Shown: positions 10,348-23,100 of the stretch, piece by piece | Layout of the letters: every line of letters begins with the position of its first letter | How positions within the stretch are numbered: position 1 is the stretch's first letter | Assembly (NCBI GenBank): GCA_963921825.1 | Contig: OY997588.1 | Location: forward strand, 120,723,329-120,787,328 | Origin: Erodium maritimum | Taxonomy: Eukaryota; Streptophyta; Magnoliopsida; Geraniales; Geraniaceae | Length of the DNA: 64,000 nt | Direction of reading: 5' to 3' | Made by a program: the position numbers and the translations under genes | Notes under the pieces: model-generated | Database searches by the model: none | The model's input: only the letters and a program-made list of their open reading frames with translations | What the model was told of the DNA's origin: nothing

Positions 10348-12512
10348 CTAATCGAGCAGATCAGTTGAACAACGAACAGTGGTGGACCGATAGCTCCCCC
10401 GGTATGTCAGTGTGCGTCGTCCTCCCTTGAATGATAAGTGTAGGGCTACTGAACGCGGGAATGCTGACCCCGAAGTGGTAGGGAATATCTCATCGACTGT
10501 TGGCAGAACCACTGCCACCAAACTGCCAGGAAGGGGATACAGTCGACCAAACCCCTCCTGGGTCTCCAGACTCTCATTCCTGGAGGCGGGGGTGCTTGCC
10601 GCCCCCACCACTACATTCGATGCTCCTTTTGAGTCTGTTGATCCTGTCTCCTCTTCAGGGTCCTCCTCCCTCTCACCTCGTTTCTTCCCCGACAAGGATG
10701 GCGACATCTCCCTGGGGAGCCACCCGGCCGACGCTTCCTCCTCCCTGTAGCAGTCTTGTTGCCCCTGCACCCACGACTCCTTATTATGTGGAGGAGTACG
10801 TGGCTCACCAATCCTGACACCCCCACTTCCATAGTCTCGGAGATACGTCCAGTTTGTGCCTGGCGTTTCCTTCCCATGTTTTGTTCTCTCCAAGCCAGAT
10901 CTGGGGTCCGCTGGTGCCTTTAGCGATGGACCTCTTTTACCACCCACCACTGGGCAAACGGGAAACAGATGGCCCGCACAACAACATCCAAAGCAATGTT
11001 CAGGAAAATGTTCATAAGAAATCACCAGGCGGGTACGTACCTGAGACACCGAAAGCCAAAACCAGAGTTGGATCTGCAGGGGGACTCTGATGTCCGCTAT
11101 AATCCTAATCTTCATAAAATCGCCCCAGAAGAACCCCTCCTTATCAACATCCACTCCCTGGCAAACACCCAGGGCATTTCCCACACGGAAACCCACATCC
11201 CTTGTCCACGCCTCTACTGGCAAGTTGGAGACCCGCGCCCAGACTGAGAAGTGATGGAATTCCAGGTCCTGAACCTGCATGTGAGCTCGTAAGTTCATAA
11301 ATAGTACTAGGGAGTCCCAGAACGACCATGGCTCCCCTAGAAGAAAGCTATAAGACCCCCCTCCAGGGGTTTGGCTTCCACTTTCCTTCCCCAGGCATCC
11401 TCCAATCTGTCTACCACTGACTTCCAGTAAACCTTCTTCGTCGTCAGGACCTTGGATGTCATTGCAAAACGGTACAGGTTACCCCTTCCCGTGACCTCTT
11501 GCACTGGTACCACTACCTCGCTGATTCGCATCGATCCCATTTGGGAGCCCAGTAGACCCACCTGATTAGGCCGCCCAGATCCCGGAGGTTCCCGTGAACC
11601 GAACGGGTTGAAACCCGCGTCATCAAAAGCCGGGTGACTCGCCGGAACCATAAAACCTTGCCCCATCATACCCTGATCCGGCCCGGGTAGATCCTCCCGA
11701 AATTCCCGACCCGCAGTTGTCGCTTGAATCCAACCCGGCTGCACGGTCCGACCCGCCTGAACCAAACCCGGCTGCCCGGTCTGACCCGAGCAAGCACCGT
11801 ACCAGGCAGCCCATTGGGCCACATCGGCCTGGCTTGCCCGGGTCCAGCTCGTACGCTGATTCCTGCCCAGATCTCGTGGGCCTGTGGCCGGCCGAGGCTT
11901 CCAGCCCGACTTGCGTGCGTCTGCCATCAAGCCCGGCCCCAATTCCACGTGTCGTCCCTTCGCCGGAACCCTAGGTTCCATCGGCGCCTTGCCCTTCCGT
12001 AGTCTCCACGCCATCGCCTCCTCCGACTCCGTCGCCGAAGAGATAATGATCGGGATCAACACTGCTCTGTCACGGAGTGGCTCACCAGACTCTTCCCCCG
12101 AGCCCGTCACCGTCTGCTCCACCGGCGCCACCACAGGACGCCGGACCAGCTTCTTCCTCGGCCGTGGCCCGACACCCTGTACCCTGCGCGTCTTCGTCCC
12201 AGCACCCCGGCCGACCTCCTCCGTCGCCGAGAACTCCATGGGAGTGACGTCCCCGCTCGGCGACCAACCCTGGGAGAAGGCCGCCGGCCTGGGCGAGTCC
12301 CCGTCTTTGCTAGACGGCGCCAGACTAGTCCAGCTCTCCCCCGCCGCCAAAGACCCCGTCCCAAAGTCCCCGTCCAAGCCTCCTTCCATCCCAGGAACCT
12401 CCATGTTCCATTCCCCACTCTCGTCCGGTATCACGCCGGTCAAGATAGGCGACTCCGAAGTCCTCCCCTTCGTGTTCATAATCGGCAGTAGTGAGAATCT
12501 TCGAAAATTCAC
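10348..12512 (-). pseudogene. LINE ORF1 (DUF4283 + zinc knuckle), one frameshift
   Basis: Two minus-strand ORFs in different frames make one ORF1 of roughly 700 residues. 12512-11337 gives a disordered, Gly/Pro/Arg-rich N-terminus and the start of a DUF4283 domain (VYWKSVVDRLEDAWGRKVEA). 11298-10348 gives its continuation (FHHFSVWARVSNLPVEAW) and an intact CCHC knuckle reading CFGCCCAGHLFPVC, then a disordered tail. The frame that carries the join (EPWSFWDSLVLF) differs from the upstream ORF by a shift near a C-run at 11355-11361. ORF1 of plant LINEs binds element RNA. This is the best-preserved ORF1 in the window. Its ORF2 would be expected further left, but none is seen there. Confidence 0.75.
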
Positions 12513-12529
12513 TAAACCCTAGCAAAGGA

Positions 12530-12955
12530 AAAGAACCCTAGCAGAGCAGTGCATAGATTACAAGCATTTGATAATAACTATATGCATTTGTTTATAGTTG
12601 AATTCTTAAGTATTATAAAATTGCATCTCTTAATTAAAAAAAAAACAACGGAGCATAGCATACCCGAATGGAGGTGGGGTCTCATATCTTTACAAAATCT
12701 TTGGAAAAATACTTAAAAAGAAAATGTCAATTTTGGTTCATATTAGAGTGGTTAGACAAAGTATTCGATTGATGATGCCACACAAATATGTTATACCGAG
12801 TCAAGATCTCTTCATCAGATGCATGCATTTCCTTTTCGTCAGACAGTAAGTTGTGACATCTCAATCCACAGGAATTTCAATTGAATGGTTACCAAATTAC
12901 ATTACATTAATAAAATGTTACATTACATTATAGCTATTTATTAAAAAAAGGGTCA
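12530..12955. other. Intergenic, AT-rich
   Basis: AT-rich DNA between two minus-strand LINE relics. A short near-repeat of ttacattacattaat occurs at about 12895-12930. No gene or element boundary can be supported. Confidence 0.45.
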
Positions 12956-15900
12956 AACGCTTTTTTGTCTTGAAAGCAAATCTTTACAAACTCTAATTGT
13001 TGCAGTTATTGGCGGTGACTCTTCCTCTATAACCACTACTTTCTCTTATTAAACTTTCTTATGATAGTGTGTTGTCGCTTTATATGGAGTTTCTTCGTTC
13101 TACCTCTAGATTTAGAGTTGACATAGTCAATTTTTCGCGGCGATAATGCTTGTGCTATTGTGGGTTAGTTCTCCGGCGAGCTACAAATCCGAGAGTGGTT
13201 TCGGGCGGAATTATTGTATCTCAAATACACTTTGGCTTGACTAGTAGCATCGACGAGACAAGGTATGGAGGCGATAAGCATAGATCCTAGAGATCGAAGG
13301 AGGTTTCCATGGGGAAGTGGTGCAGTAAAAGAGGAACGTCCCTTATTTCGATTGGTAGTGACCAATCACACTCATCCACCAACCTACGAGATCCTTAAGC
13401 AGCTAGTGCACCCTTATCAGAATCTAACAAGTCCCCTTCATAAGATTGAGACACGTTAGCTTCGATCATGGCTGGGCCCCAAAACGATTGAACGATGTCA
13501 TTTCGTGCTTCCAGAATCTGACACGTGTCTAACCTACAATATGAGGCCACATACAGGTGGTTAGGTGTCTTGGAATGTTGTATTGTCAACATTAATAACC
13601 TTAGAGTTGGGAGGGGAGGGACCAAGTAGTCTCAGTAGGATGTTAGGCCGGTTACGAGATGTTCTAGGGACGAGATGAAGCTTCTACCCATGAGGCAAGA
13701 TTGATTACGACAACAAACTACACTTCGACCGGTGATGGTCTTGAGGATCCTAAAAATAGACATACCATATGTAAGGTGGGAAGTGAAGACAAAATGGATC
13801 ATGACCTCCTTACCCGTAGGGGATACAACTCACCATCTTAGGATTACATCCTTTTAAGCACACACTCACTTAGGTATGCGAGGCTCTATTGTCTAATATG
13901 TCCCACCGTATTCGAGACCCCCAAGTACATAGAAGCTTCTAAGGTTTATTGGATAGCCAGGATCCCACAAAAGCCTGGCGAGTCGGGAGCGTCTTATTGT
14001 ACTGAAAAAGACAGATGACTTCTCGTGATTGAGCACTTGTCCAGAGAGGGTCCCAAAAGTCTGAATAATGTCTCGTATCTGTGCTGCCTCTTCCACATCT
14101 TCTCAACAAAAAAATGTAACAATCGTCGCGAAAAACACATATGGTATATAATCGGAGCTCACCGAGCTATAGAGCACATGTGAAGCCGACACTTCAATTC
14201 AGCATAGAGACAAGTCTTGATAACCAATTCATGAAAAATAGAAATAGATATGGGGATAACATGTCCCCTTGATGGAATGAGTCTCCCAGACCCATGAGCA
14301 CACTATATAGGACACTGACCTCATATAGACTGAGATAAGGGATATCTACTTGTCTGTGAATCAAAATTTATTCATCGTAGTTAGAATGAACGATCATTCC
14401 ACTTAGTTCTTTGCTTTTATCCAGATTGAGCACCATAAAACCATTTGACCTAGCGTTTACTGCGAAGTAGTATATTATCTCAAACGCAATAAAGATAATA
14501 TCTTGAATAGACCAACCTGAAATAAAAATCCCCTTGGGTTGGGGAAATGGGGGACGACATGAGGAGTTTTAGTTTGTTGGAGAGGACCTTAGATATGATC
14601 CGGAAGATGACATTACACAGAGAGATCGATCGAAGGGCCGTCACTAATTTAGGATCCGGCTTCTTCGGATCATAACCAAACTATTGTTATTCAGGGATGG
14701 TAGGAAGTCCCTGCGTTAGAACATGTTGGACAAAAGTAGTAACCACTTATTTTACCATCGACTAGTAGTGTTGGTAAAATTTTGGGTTCAGGTCCTCGAG
14801 TCCGGGAGATTTATCATGTCCCATTTAGAATAAAACTATAGCCACTTCCACAACCTCCACCAAAACTAAAAAAATATATCATAATTTGGGGATCCGAAAC
14901 CTCATGGGTGTTAATCAGATAGATAAGGCTCATATCCAAGTAAGAGGTAGCAAACATGCCCCGAAAATATTAGGTAATCAAGTTATTCATGCTCATGTCT
15001 CATGTCACCACATCCCCCTGGTCATTTATCAATGAGCGCACCTTGTTTACACGTGGTTGGAAGGAAGCGACGACGTGGAAGAACTTGGTATTTTGGTCCC
15101 CTTCCGTCAATTAGTGGTGTTTTACGCGTTGGCACCAAAAGGAGACTGCTTGACTAAAGCAACTTCATATTAATGATAGATGGCCTATTGTTGATTCATC
15201 CTGACCCTATCAATACAACCATTTAAGATGACAGTATTTCGTTGGCACCATCGGATGTGGTTGATGTTTGCTGTGAAGATATTCTGGCCCCAATAGTCAA
15301 GAGTGATACCAGTTTTTTGTATGGTCACAGATATAGGGGAAGATTCAATAGTGTCCATGTCGTCTTAATTAGACGTCTACACTCTGGTCCCTACATCCAT
15401 GCATTTTCAAATCTGAACTTTTGGTTCAGGAATTTCTATAGAGGAGTTGCTAATGTGAGGAGGATCGGTTTGTTGTCCGAGGTTGTCGTGTCGAGGTTAC
15501 GAAATCCAATATGTAGAAACGAGTGGTAGAAAGAGGGAGCCATCAAAGCTCTATCTAAGTGGGATTTGATTCGCCAACCCTATTCTTGCCTCGGTGCAAC
15601 ATAAATTGGTACCCATCCATCGAGACATCTAGTATTCCCATACCATCAATGGTATCCCGGAAAGCATCAATTAAGGATTGCGGGTAAGGGTTACCTCCGA
15701 TAGTTTCAGTTTGGCCATAGATTCCGTTGAAATCGCCAATCAGGGTCATCGGTCTCGATCCTCTTCTTCCAGTCGTTCGAGCAACTCCTACGTTCGATGT
15801 CGAATATCCATTCTTGGTTCCCAATAGATACTTGTGAGACAGATCTTTTCGTGGCCCGGGCAAGTGATCCATGTGTCAATGTGCCTTGGAGAGAATGATC

Positions 15901-16200
15901 TAACTTCGGTGGTGACCATCCGTCCAGAACATGACTAGACAGCCCGATGACCGATTGCTAAGACCCATGTCCCCTATGGAAATAGCTTTCCATTCGAGGG
16001 GATAGTTTTCGAGAGAGACGAGACATGTGGTTGGTGTTTTTGGAGAAGATTAGATGACGCAAGTTGGTTTGGATCTCATCCCTTAACAATTCCAAACAAG
16101 AATTTAGAGATTACTCGGTGGAGGTTAAGAGGATTGGATCAATGTCAGCCTGTCTAGATGTCGGCAACAATGTGAAACCCTAGAAATGGGCATGATATAC
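12956..16200 (-). pseudogene. LINE ORF2: endonuclease and reverse transcriptase, decayed
   Basis: Read on the minus strand from right to left. An EEP-type endonuclease block lies at 15872-15555 (MTLIGDFNGIYG then FRDTIDGMGILDVSMDGYQF). A reverse transcriptase block is near 14272-14248 (QGDMLSPY). The catalytic F-A-D-D site lies near 14131-14119, where one base is missing so that the motif runs out of frame, and the following segment (IIQTFGTLSGQVLNHEKSSVFF) spans 14090-13990. Many stops lie between. In the family this protein nicks target DNA and copies the element RNA. The left limit is uncertain because the C-terminal part is very decayed. Confidence 0.8.
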
Positions 16201-16209
16201 AATTTTTGA

Positions 16210-16740
16210 ATTGATAAAGTTTTTTTTGAAACGTGAACATAGGTATTTTATTAATCGTGAACTCGATGTGTCAATTTTGCCCCCGAATCTTTGAGGATTG
16301 CTACCACATTTTCTGGAGTTGCCCCCAAGCTACTGAACTTTGGGCGCTCATGTTCTCTTGGTGGAATATCCAGGTTTGCTTACCTAATGCTGTCTATGAT
16401 TTGATCATACATTGGTCGGGTTTCTTTCGCCGAAATCCCCTGAAGAAACACTGGGTTCGATTACCCTTCATAGGCCTTTGGTACCTTTGGCTCTCTCGGA
16501 ATGCTGCGGTTTTCACAAGAGTTGTTGAACCGGTATCGTCGATCTTTGAAAAAACCAAGCACTTAAGCTTCTCGCTCCTTTTGACTGGGAATTCTTCGAT
16601 TAAGCCATCGGCTTTATTCCTTTGGTTGAAGAACCCTCTCTCTTTCTTTAAATATGTTGCAACTCTTGTAAACTCTTCTGCCCCATTATCGGTGGCACAC
16701 TATTGAAATAAAAATCGTATTTTTCATTGATAAAAAAAAT
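16210..16740 (+). pseudogene. 5'-truncated LINE 3' end with zf-RVT domain
   Basis: An open plus-strand frame (to 16706) encodes the C-terminal zf-RVT domain of a plant LINE ORF2: MCQFC, then CYHIFWSCPQATELW, a WW-containing core and GLWYLWLSRNAAVF. It ends with a stop followed closely by attgataaaaaaaa, an A-rich 3' end. It sits in opposite orientation between two minus-strand LINE relics, so it is likely a separate 5'-truncated insertion, the usual outcome of target-primed reverse transcription. Its left limit and any target duplication were not resolved. Confidence 0.7.
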
Positions 16741-16741
16741 G

Positions 16742-17400
16742 ACAATGAATCGTAAACATAAATTGGGTCTCTGACCCTGAGCTCCAGTACATGTTTGAGA
16801 CCCCGTAGGGATTCCAGCGCACTTGGACATGTATTAGTAGCCTACTTTGTATCGCAGACAATAAAAAACACAAATAAACACAAAAAACGAACATAAGAAA
16901 CTATAGGGTCTGCAATGCCAGTTCTTCTGAAACCCGTAACTTTCGTAGTGGGGTGTTCTGGTATTGCTAGCCCATCGTCTTGAGTCGCCGGGATCACCTG
17001 AGATGTCCCTCCCTGTGAAGATACTTGGTTTAAGTGTGATAAGGACAACGAAGTATGCTCTGGATGTGATTTCACCGATACTTCTCGTAGAAGCATGTCG
17101 CTTTGACTTCCGTAGATCATCATCAGATCGACCCACAAGGGTCTGTCCAGACTCGAGGTGCCCGACTTTGGGTGTTGTGGAGACAGACCCCATCCTATCG
17201 CCCCTCCTCCGGATCCCAAATCCACCGTTTGTATTGCTCTAAGATTCGTACCTGATATTCACCGGAAAAGAGAAGCATCTGAAAGCCTCTTTGCTTGAGA
17301 TGATGATGACTCGAGGGAGGTGGATCAACGGAGATGTCGACGAGAACAACTATGGTGGCTAGCAATGGACGACGGCTAGGTTTTTTTCCCTCTATAGAAC
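16742..17400 (-). pseudogene. LINE-like relic, minus strand (family copy C)
   Basis: The region near 16840-16865 matches 3985-4015 (tagcctact...gtatcg.agacaata), which links this piece to relic A. Two minus-strand frames stay open for about 120 codons (17225-16842 and 17193-16834) without a recognisable domain. The right end reads, on the minus strand, like an N-terminus rich in acidic and Asp/Val residues. It may be the 5' part of the LINE whose ORF2 lies at 12956-16200, separated by the opposite-strand insertion. Confidence 0.35.
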
Positions 17401-17839
17401 GTTTTTCACGTCTGTTTTAAAAGTTCAAAAGGTTTTGTATGGACTGATGAAGTTAATCCCGCACTTGTACAAAAGATACAAGAAATAAAAATGGAACAAA
17501 AATATCTCTAATAACTACAAATAGCTAAAGTAAGAAACATATTTTTAATTGATGTGACGGTAATCAAAAAGTAAAGGGCAATTTTCACCTCAATACCCTA
17601 ACTTTCCTTTGTGGCACCTCAATACCCTAGAATGCCATTTTGTTTCACTTTAGTACCTACCGTTAGTTTTTGTCTATTTTCCATCCTTTTTTCCATCCAA
17701 ACACTTGAAAAGTCTATAATACCCCTCACAAACAGTCCAATTTTCAAACCCATGCCATTAGTTTTCAAAAATTCATTTTATTACTTTATTTTTAAAAAAA
17801 TTAGTTTTATGTTTTATAAAAATTATATTTTATTTCAAA

Positions 17840-18060
17840 AAATAAGGTTTTTTTTATGAAATCATATTTTTTTATATTATAAATTCAGTTTTTTATTATA
17901 AAATCAGTTTATTTTTTATAAAATCAGATTTTTTATTATTATAAAATCATTTTTTATTATAAAATCATTTTTTTTATTATAAAATCAGTATACTTATTAT
18001 AAAATCAGTTTCTTTTATTATAAAATTAGTTCTTTATTATAAAATCAATTTTTTATTAAT
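17840..18060. repeat. AT-rich tandem repeat (ttattataaaatca unit)
   Basis: About ten imperfect copies of a unit near 20 bp containing ttataaaatca, inside the TIR element. Non-coding and probably generated by slippage. Confidence 0.8.
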
Positions 18061-18489
18061 TTTTTAAAACCAATACTAATTCATTAATTTTTCAAAAATG
18101 ATTTATTTTTAGTTCTTTACCTATTAACTTTTTTTTGTTCATTTTGCTTCCCAGATCTTGAAAATCAAACTCTTTTTGTTCATATCAGTCCCTAAACTCC
18201 GGGGAACCCTTTGAATACAAATTTGAATCAGATCCAAAATCACAATAACATTTGAATCAGATCCAGAATCACAGAAACAAAAATGAGAAAAAGACTACCT
18301 GAATTTAACCTAGAACACTCCCAAACCCTATTCAAATCCACACCCAAATTGGACCTCGAACAACAAATCATTTCAACACAGATTCAAACCCAAAACCAAA
18401 CAACAAAACCCAAATAATTTCAACACAGATTCAAACCCAAAATATCTTGTATTTGTGATGATGATGCTTATTCGAAATCGCCGGCGAAC

Positions 18490-18770
18490 ATGAGCATGGA
18501 CAGAGGAGGAGCGCAGGCAGTCGCCGCCGCGGCGGAGGCGAAATCGCCGATGGTTCTATCGATCGACTATCTGAAAGGGACCTCCAAGGGCGACGCCGTC
18601 AACGAGGAGCAAGGAGACCTCCATCTTCGTCCGCGTCCGCCGCGGCGCCGGCGACTTCGTCGAGCTCTAGGCCTGCATCGTCCCCAACGATTCCGATTCC
18701 GACTTTGCCGATGACACGCTGGTGGTGGTGCGCCACCACGCCGGCCACGGGGTTAGGGTTGGTGGTCTGA
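18490..18770 (+). pseudogene. GC-rich captured gene fragment in TIR element
   Basis: A sharply GC-rich island inside an AT-rich element starts with ATG at 18490 and reads an Ala-rich N-terminus followed by SPMVLSIDYLKGTSKGDAV. A neighbouring frame then reads KETSIFVRVRRGAGDFVEL, a stop in place of a coding triplet, and ACIVPNDSDSD. The change of frame and the stop indicate decay of a once continuous exon. The wording suggests the N-terminal exon of a conserved plant protein, but I cannot name it. Capture of host exons between TIRs is the hallmark of Pack-MULEs. A duplicated GA-rich block of about 65 bp follows (18760-18860). Confidence 0.45.
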
Positions 18771-19146
18771 GGAAGAGAGAGGGAGGTGTAGACGGGGGTG
18801 GGGTTGGGGTTGGTGGTCTGAGGAAGAGAGAGGGAGGTGCAGACGGGGTTGGCTGAGTGTGTGCCAGACAAGAAGAGAAAAGGATGTGGATTAAAAGAGA
18901 AAAAGAGAGTTAAGTAATTAGGGTTTAAAGAGATCAAGGGTATTTTGGGTATTTCATAACAAAAAAGGGTCATGTGCCATGCACATGACCATTTTCCATC
19001 CAAAAATGGATGGAAATTGACTTTGGGTACTAACGTGAAAAAAAATGCAGTCTAGGGTATTGAGGTGCCACAAACGAAAGTTAGGGTATTGAGGTGACGA
19101 ATACTCAATAGTTAGAGTATTGAGGTGAAAATTGTCCAAAAATAAA

Positions 19147-20120
19147 TGACTTCAATAGTAGATATAGTGATTAAGAAATGTATCGCAGGCTCGCTAATGC
19201 TAGAAAATTGTTTATCCCAAAATATGTTATAATAATTGTAGTTGGTTAATTAAGCAAAGGATTTCGAAATGCATCCCTCCATAAACTAGTTATAACAACT
19301 GATGATAGGTGGTTAGATTTGGTGGACATCATCAATCCCAACTAATTGTAGACTTGTTAATTTTTTGAGTTTTTTTAACGTTTTTTTGTCATTTCTAACC
19401 GAAAATGTTAATTTGTGTAATTACTTAAGTCTACAGTGTCAAATTGATCGACTAATAAATCTGCAGTCAGTTTTTGAAAGGTATAAGTTAATGATAGTTA
19501 GTTATCAATGTTATCTCTAATAAGAAGGCGTCTCAATGGGTACCTGCACGATTTTGATAGAAATGGACTCTGGTCACCTTTATTCACAGTAGATTACTGA
19601 CCCACTTAACTCAAATAATGAAACGATGTGTATTCATAAAATAGAACATTGATACACTTTACAATGTGCCCAGGTTACTCAATTCACTTCTCCTTTCCTC
19701 CCAATCAACACCACTCATGCCACTATCTCCACCTTAACTATCCTCATAAGTCATTACTATACAAAAGCTCACCATTGCCAACAAAATGACAGCAAGCTAC
19801 TGATCCCAAAAAATAACTAACTGCATCCGCAGCATCATTACGACCTGATTTCATCCCAATCCTCAAACCCACCTGACAAGAACACAAAAACATGCTAAAT
19901 ACATATTCCAACAACTCATTGTATGAACATACACTGTCTCCCGTTTCACTTCTAATAAATAATAGGGATTAATTACTTATCCAAAGTCTATTATACTCCA
20001 GATGAGTTATAGAAACGTTGAATCCCACGCATCATTAGCGGTAGAACCAGAGAATAACATCAACAATTGGAGGAATCAATAAAAACAAACTGCACAATAC
20101 TAATGATAATGCACATACCT
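19147..20120. other. 3' flank of the SNF2 gene, intergenic
   Basis: AT-rich DNA between the TIR element and the stop codon of the SNF2 gene. Its right part should contain the gene's 3' untranslated region. No other gene or repeat boundary is seen. Confidence 0.5.
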
Positions 20121-23100
20121 TCATGAATTGGAATATGTAGAAACAAAGCTGATATCAGCTAAATAATTGCTCTCAGCAAAATCATGTACCGTCCTGTGTG
20201 TTCTTGCTGCCACTTCCCTATCAGGATTTCCAAATTCTTGTTTCATAACTTTCCTACACTCATCAGCATCCTACACGCAAAGAACGTTTAGAATCTATCA
20301 TCATTAGTTTGACATGCTAGTTAATAAAAAATCAAGTAAATAGCTTGTTTCCGTATCTTGTATGACTACAATTCTTCAAGTTAATGATCTCCCTAAAGAT
20401 AAAATTAAGGTTAATTGCCAAAACCTACCCAAAAGTATTATCCACTGCCAAAAAAAGACCTTATCTTTTGTCCACACTTTTAAGGTGCACAAAGTATTGT
20501 CCACCGTCATCTGTTAGAAAAATGTAATTGCCCACAAACTATTGAATGCATTAAAAATTGCCCACAAATCTACTGCAAATGACGTGTTATCAGAAATAAT
20601 AAGGCAAAGTTGTAATCCGTTGTTTCTCACAAAACGATGGAGGACAATACTTTGTGCACCTTAAAAGCGTGGACAAAAGGTACGGTCTTTTTTTGGCCGT
20701 GGACAATACTTTAGGGTAGGTTTTGGCAATTAACCCATCAAATTATAATTCAAGGATAGTTTCCCTATCACAATTATCCAATGCATTGTTTAAAATGTGA
20801 GTAAGACCACACTACCTGCAAGAACCCCATCATTTGCTCTTCAATTGTACCACGCATAGCTAGTGTTTCTACGTTAATAGGACGGGTAGCACCCATTCGA
20901 TGAGCACGACTAATTACTTGTTCCTCCATACTGTAAAATTTTCAGCGGATAAAACAAGTCAATGCTGCTGTTAAAGAAAAACATCTCTTTTCATACAAAT
21001 GGGTTGTGATTGAGGGAGCCCATAAGAATCATATACGTACAAACATAAAATTGAAACAAATATCACCTTCTGTCCCAGATCGGTTCCATTAAAAATACAT
21101 AGGTTACGAAGCTCAAATCAAGACCTAAAGCGGCACTTCCATCCATCAAAAGAGCCATACAATCTCCGTCATGCTGGAACATGGCTAGCGACTTCATCTG
21201 TTAAAATAAGAGTGAATTAAATATACGTACAAGAACAGTAAAGATAAATAAAGGGAGAGTGAAAAACATTTACCTTGCTGTGAGCATGCATGGGACTATA
21301 CATCCCGGCAAATTTGATACCCGCAATTGATAGCTGATTAAAAGAAGCTAGGATCCATCACACATACTTTCACTAGGAAAATAAACAAAGTCAAGCCATT
21401 TTACTGTATGTATTAGCTACCTGCTGTTCGATGACATGTATATGCTCAAGAAATTGAGAAAATATTATGACTTTCTCAAAGGGTTGCTCAGAAGACTCAG
21501 TGCTCAATCTGGAACAGTCCTCATGCAACAACTCATTCGATTCTCTTATCTGTGTCATAAAAAGGTTTCCTTCAACACATATGGCATCACTACTCTCGTT
21601 TGTAATGTAAGATGTATCTCTAGTAGCCTTTTGCAATTCTTTCAATCTCTGAACAAGATAAGCTACTTTACTGCTAGATGTTGATTGCCAATCAGAATCC
21701 CAATTATCCTGTAAACACCATAAAATGCATTGGTTAGCGAATATTTACATAGATAAACTTAAACACTATAGTACAACAAGTCATGCCTGTTTATACGAAG
21801 GTTGTAATTCGATAAGATCTTTGGGAACTGGCCACTTAGGATTGGGATTTTCTGGCCGGGCCAGTTGTTGAGGTGTCTGCATCTCATATAAATTATTACA
21901 GCCAGGAAAAGTACACTTTTCACTGTTCAGAGAAACACAAGCAAGACATAGAAGATGCCTACATGGTGTAATGACAGGCAAGCGGCACCATTCCTTGCAC
22001 CTAAAAAATGAGAAATAAAACATGATAAAATACGTATGGTAAACAACCATATAGATAGCCCAGAAACCTAAAAAACTAAGATTACCTTTGACAATTACCA
22101 CCATGGATGAGGTTATATTTTATCAAAGCATACTCCACAGAAAGAGGATCAAGACCACTTTCAACTAAAATATCCATAGTTTCCTGGATATCTTCACCAG
22201 CATGTTCTACTTTAACATGTCCTGCCACACAGCATGATAACCTTACATTTTTTATAGTAGAACTACGGAATTTCCATTGCTTTGGATTCAGTAGACTTTC
22301 AACATGGGAAGGATCATTCCAGTCAGCCAATAGGATATTGCGCCGGACGGTAACTACGAGTTCATTGTAACTTTTTGCATGCTGATCATTGAAATCAAGA
22401 TATGTAACTTTCTTGATGCAAGGAGGAATACTTTGCAAATCACTTTTCCTTGCACTAATCATGCACCTATGTAGTAAATGCGTTAAACGTGACCGGCCCT
22501 CCTCCATCTCTGCCTCAAATGGCCTAACAATGCCAGCTTCCCATAACTTTTGGTTCTGTCCATAGACTTCTTCATGAAGGAAACTAAGCAATGGTTGAAG
22601 ATGTGACAATTGGCTGTTAGGTGTGTTAGGTGCTGGGGTTCCAGTTAATATCCAACGATTGGAAGCCACTAATGAAACAGCCATTTGAAATTTGTTTGTC
22701 AAATTAACACTTGACCCAAGGGTGTGCCCCTCATCTAATATGATTCTAAGCCAATGAACTTGCATCATTTCACTTTTTTTACGCGGACTCCACTCTGCAC
22801 TCAGGCGATTAAAGGTCGTGATGACAACGTCATAGTCCCAGGCCAGATTGTGAACACAAGGCTTTTTTTGATCAGTCCATACATAAACCCGCAACTGGCC
22901 CTCTCTAACATGTTTATAAATTTGGGTTTTCCAATGATCAACAAGATTTGACGGAACAACAATCAGAGTTGCTCTTGACAGATATAACCTGACCGAAGCT
23001 AGTGGCTCACAAAGAGCAATTCTGAGAGCATCAATATCAAAGAACAAGTTATCCAAAGCTTGTGGGTAATACCACCTGCTGACGCCCTTCTCAACCCTCC

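Larger units (their letters stand above)
17576..19137. mobile_element. Mutator-like TIR element, candidate Pack-MULE
   Basis: The termini are long inverted repeats: left from 17576 (GGGCAATTTTCACC, then the doublet CCTCAATACCCTA), right ending at 19137 with its complement, both containing the repeated block CACCTCAATACCCTAACTTTC. Flanking 9-mers AAAAGTAAA (17567-17575) and AAAAATAAA (19138-19146) differ at one base, as expected for an aged 9-bp Mutator-type duplication. The left half is AT-rich with short tandem repeats. The right half holds a GC-rich, gene-like block. No transposase is present. A nonautonomous MULE with captured sequence is the simplest reading. Confidence 0.65.

Noticed and set aside
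11717-12522. Long plus-strand ORFs opposite the LINE ORF1
   Set aside because: They are antisense shadows of the GC-rich minus-strand ORF1, which carries the real domains.
16216-16226. T-run at 16216-16226 as the 3' end of a minus-strand LINE
   Set aside because: The sequence right after it reads as plus-strand zf-RVT coding sequence, so the run is more likely internal or a junction.
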